Of a DNA stretch of 64,000 bases, positions 60,967 through 64,000 are shown one piece after another. This DNA is from Eubacterium plexicaudatum ASF492 (GTDB lineage Bacteria > Bacillota > Clostridia > Lachnospirales > Lachnospiraceae): positions 682,001 through 746,000 of the forward strand of contig NZ_AQFT02000001.1 of the NCBI RefSeq assembly GCF_000364225.2, read 5' to 3'. Position numbers and translations under genes: made by a program. The stretch's first letter is position 1; each line of letters begins with the position of its first letter. The notes beneath the pieces were generated by a model. The model made no database searches and was not told where the DNA came from. It was given only the letters and a program-made list of their open reading frames with translations.

Positions 60967-62188
60967 ATGAAAAAATTGAAATCAAGACTGCTGACGCTTG
61001 GGCTTGTGGGTATCCTGGCATTGTCGTCCGCACTGGCAGGATGCGGCCAGAACCCGCAGGATAACAATCCGCAGCAGGATTCGTCAGAGGTTGTTGGCAG
61101 CACAGAAAATAATCAGCAGGAAACAGCAGTTGAAATCGGCAGCAGGGATGATTTTGCAAAAATATATGATGACCTCTCAGCGTCATACATACTTACAGCA
61201 GACATTGACTTTGGCGGTGAAACCGTGAATCCAGTCGGAATCTTCGAGCCGAAATCAGATGCGGAGGAGGATGCGGAAACGCCCAACACGGCGCTTGCCT
61301 TTACCGGCACTTTTGACGGGAACGGGCATACTCTTTCAAACATAAAGATTGACGCGGCGGATAAAGACGGCGTAGGGCTGTTCGGATGCATGACAGGGGA
61401 AGGCTCCTGGGTGAAGAACCTGAAAGTGGAAAATATAAGCGTAAAGGGTGGGAATTACACTGGCGGCGTGATCGGCTTTGCGGATTTCGGCTCTTATGTA
61501 GAGGGATTACTCTCAGCGGTAAAAATATGGTGGAGGGCAGATTCCTGATCGGGGGATTGCCGGGGCATCCCATGCGGATATCGTGGACTGTGAGGCAGTG
61601 GCAGACCTTACGCTCACAGATGCCAATATGCAGGGGGCGGGCATCATCGTTGGCGGCCAGGAAGACGGCAATCTTGAAAACTGTACTGCAGGCGGGACCA
61701 TTACCGCCCCTGACGGCTGCTACAGCATCGGGGGACTGGCAGGCTGTTTTCATTGCAGCGAGTATGCGAAAAACTGTAAAGCGGAAAATATAAAGATTGT
61801 GACGGGCGATAACTGCTGGCTGCTCGGCGGCCTTGCAGGACACTCCGGGACTTTTGAAAATGCCCCGACGCTGGTAGAGAACGGCACCGTAAAGAATGTG
61901 TCGATTGAAACGGGCAGGAATTCAGAGAGGATCGGAGGGATTACCGGAGGGGGATTTTATTCTCCCATGTTCAAAGAATATTATCCGGAACCCGCAAAGT
62001 CAGATATAAGTTCCTGCACCGTTTCTGAATTTACTGTTTCGGGAGGGAAATATGTCGGTGCTGCTGTCGGGTATTCCTATGGGACAACATCCGTAGACGG
62101 CTTTGACGGGCAGATGACATGGGACGGCTCGGAAAGCAGAGAGCAGGTTGGCACTGACGAAAGCGTGAAACTGGAGGAACTGAAATAA
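60967..62188 (+). pseudogene. GLUG-repeat-type lipoprotein with two single-base deletions
   Basis: The signal peptide MKKLKSRLLTLGLVGILALS with lipobox LAGC (Cys26) marks an exported lipoprotein. After a low-complexity Gln/Asn linker come GLUG-like repeats: FTGTFDGNGHTLSNIKI, VGLFGCM, GNYTGGVIGFA, IGGLAGCFHCSEYAKNC, WLLGGLAGHSGTF, IGGITGGGF and VGAAVGYSYG. The frame is lost at the G3 run 61503-61505 (a fourth G gives VEGITLSGKNM) and again at the G5 run 61551-61555 (a sixth gives IGGIAGASHADIVDC). Probably a surface adhesin-like protein. Both lesions lie in G-runs. Confidence 0.85.
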
Positions 62189-62237
62189 AAAAGCTGGTCT
62201 GCGGCATTTGCAGAAACAGCAGGAAAGAGGTGGCATC

Positions 62238-62441
62238 GTGCGTATAATGGTTCTTGAACTGAAAGATCAGGACTCGCCCATCTTTGATAAGATTATGGAA
62301 GTGGTGAAATGCTGTCCTGATATTGAACACATAAGGATAAAGGATGAGCCGATGCTGTCACTGCCGGGACTGGAAATCTATCCCGGCAGGCGCAAGTTAT
62401 ACCGTGACCGCCGGGAGATCAATCTTACGGCAAAGGAGTAT
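62238..62441 (+). pseudogene. OmpR-type response regulator, truncated by an IS
   Basis: A GTG start after GAAAGAGGTGGC gives VRIMVLELKDQDSPIFDKIM..., then LPGLEIYPGRRKLYRDRREI-NLTAKEY. This is the entry to a winged-helix domain, which normally continues with LLxxL. The frame leaves the gene at 62441 where the IS begins. It lacks a canonical receiver Asp pocket, as do some orphan winged-helix proteins. Confidence 0.75.
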
Positions 62442-62587
62442 TGTTGCTGCCTGTTTATTCTGACGTCTAATAAATCTGATTGATTGTCACAGAATTAACC
62501 GATATAATGACATCAGCATATAGAAAGAGAAAGTTCCAGAGCACTTTCTTTTTGCAGAGACAAGTGTTCCGGAACTTTATTAAAACC

Positions 62588-63147
62588 ATGGTTATTATAT
62601 CAAAATATATAGTAAAATACAATCGGGAAGATGATTTTTTTCTGTAACCAGTGAAGAAGACAGTATCTGTCCATGCTGTGGGAACCCGCTTAAATACAGG
62701 GACCGCAGGCTGCGTGTCCATAAAGTTGCCGGCGGAGGGAAAGAATGGTACCAGATCAGGCGTTTGAAATGTACGAATGATGAATGCGGAAGGCTCCAAA
62801 ATGAGCTGCCGGACTGCATGTTCCCTTATAAACATTATGATGCCGGACTGATAGAGGATGTAGTGGATGAAGTTGTCAGCGGGGACGATCCTGAAACAGA
62901 GAATTATCCCTGTGAAGGGACCATAAACCACTGGAAATGGTGGATGAAGATGAATGAGCAGAACATAGAAGGCCGGATAAGATCATCAGCGCACCGCTTC
63001 CTGGACTTTGGGGACGGGTTCCTAAAATCCATGGATTCTTTGCTGGAGGAACTGAAAAAGAGGATAAGCCCCGGCTGGCTGAAGGCGGCTGCCAGGTTTA
63101 TATATAATTCAGGAGGGCGGTTAGAGCCGTACCCGCAGACGGCCTGA
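62588..63147 (+). pseudogene. DUF6431-like IS protein with a T-run frameshift
   Basis: ATG 62588 begins MVIISKYIVKYNREDDFF. The T7 run at 62635-62641 needs an eighth T to continue SVTSEEDSICPCCGNPLKYR. After that the frame is open: RRLKCTNDECGRLQNELPDC, YPCEGTINHWKWW and ISPGWLKAAARFIYNSGGR. The CPCCG and CTNDEC pairs are probable zinc ligands. A homopolymer lesion. Confidence 0.78.
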
Positions 63148-63218
63148 CTTGTGCACCTGCTTTTGTTCGCTGTCATCTTTTTTAAGTGTATAGTTATCTC
63201 CAGAAGGAGGTAATGCAT

Positions 63219-64000
63219 ATGCAGAAAAAAGAAATCAAAAAGTGGCAGGATGAGGAAGCGCTGAAAAGGTACCGTATGATAGCGCCGCTGCTGGATGAAG
63301 GGCTGGATGAAGGGAAAAGGCGGCAGATGCGGGAAGAAGCCGCCGAAAAAAACGGCATATCCAAAAGGAGCCTTTACCGGTATGAGGCAGGGTATCGGGA
63401 CAACGGCTTTGAAGGGCTGCGCCCAATGAGCCGGACAAAGAAGCGGATGCAGAGGCTGCCGGATAACTTTGATGAGGTGATGGAGCAGGCAATGCAGCTG
63501 AAACGGGAAGTTCCAAAGCGCAGCGTGCGCCAGATCATAAAGATTCTGGAGCTGGAAGGATGGGTGGCGCCAGGGGTTTTGAAACAGTCCACAATGCAGA
63601 GGCATCTGTACGAAGCGGGGCTTGGGAAGAAGCAAATGAAGCGGTATGCAGAAAACGTGAGACGTCTTCCAGGCGGTTCTGCCGTCCGCACAGGATGGAA
63701 CTCCTGCAGGGTGACATTAAATATGGACCGGACATACGGACAACGGACGGGGAATTGATAAAAACGTATTTGTCATCATTGATCGATGACCATTCCAGGT
63801 ATATCGTGCAGTCAGAGTTTTATGATAACCAGAGGCAGGAGATTGTGGAGGACACATTCCATAAGGCAGTCTTAAAGGCGGGAAAGTTTGACTGTGCGTA
63901 TCTGGACCATGGGGTGCAGTATACACTTCACATCTTGGGAAGGCGTGTGCGAAACTGGGGATCCGTATTGTCCATGCAAAGCCAGGTGCGTGCCAATCGA
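63219..64000 (+). pseudogene. DDE transposase of the DUF6431-type IS, frameshifted and cut by the window end
   Basis: ATG 63219 (MQKKEIKKWQDEEALKRYRM) after GAAGGAGG. HTH region EEAAEKNGISKRSLYRYEAG, then SVRQIIKILELEGWVAPG. The A4 run at 63652-63655 needs one more A to continue KRETSSRRFCRPHRMELLQG. The rve core follows in that frame with Asp in LLQGDIKYGP and Asp in AYLDHGVQYT; a second frame change lies near 63920. It aligns throughout with the gene at 38681. Confidence 0.85.

Larger units (their letters stand above)
62442..64000 (+). mobile_element. DUF6431-type IS, copy 2 (runs off the window)
   Basis: It starts TGTTGCTGCCTG, the same terminus as the fragment at 2114. About 145 bp of non-coding left end is followed by the DUF6431-like gene and the DDE transposase. 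The right end is beyond the window. Confidence 0.88.

Overview
The window looks like a mobile-element-rich stretch of a gut Clostridia genome, probably Lachnospiraceae. This is inferred from moderate GC, Shine-Dalgarno AGGAGG starts, LytTR/GHKL regulators, DUF6033/DUF6075/DUF3793-type families and MobC/MOBP-type mobilization genes. No rRNA, tRNA or CRISPR array was seen. Almost every block is bounded or broken by a transposable element.

Layout. 1-5187: two inverted IS66 copies around a DUF6075 gene and the end of another IS. 5188-9850: a phage-type lysis module (holin, amidase) ending in a large serine recombinase. 9851-16899: accessory cargo, namely a GNAT toxin-antitoxin pair, an ART-like gene next to a nucleoside phosphorylase, and a MerR-controlled SDR gene split by an IS4-like element. 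16900-27880: a LytTR response regulator and GHKL kinase, followed by a run of small proteins of unknown function, the first split by an intact IS66. Most of the later ones are preceded by the same two-hairpin leader. 27950-34500: an integrative mobilizable element (XRE regulator, MobC, relaxase, probable oriT, serine recombinase, second DUF6075). 34600-37570: an IS110 element, then ParA and a chimeric ParB. 37660-46479: a phage DNA polymerase remnant carrying nested insertions: a DUF6431-type IS, a three-recombinase (RIT) element, a compact TnsB/ExeA transposon and a fourth IS66. 46647-50196: a RelE-type toxin-antitoxin pair and a group II intron in a conjugation coupling-protein remnant. 50524-62190: a TetR-ABC-ABC-AraC-DUF2325-DUF3793-flavodoxin locus, whose first ABC gene is split by a complete TnsB/ExeA transposon, then a GLUG-type lipoprotein. 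62238-64000: a truncated response regulator and a second copy of the DUF6431-type IS running off the window.

How it works together. The best candidate for an undescribed system is the LytTR/GHKL pair with its downstream cassettes (17113-27880). A direct-repeat operator precedes the regulator, and a covarying double hairpin sits about 32-35 nt before several cassette start codons. The TetR/ABC/flavodoxin locus resembles a metal- or siderophore-responsive operon; an identical GTTAG-N6-CTAAC motif precedes two of its transcription units.

Caution: more than a dozen genes are broken by single-base deletions, nearly all in homopolymer runs. Many frameshifts reported here may be sequencing errors and not real pseudogenes.
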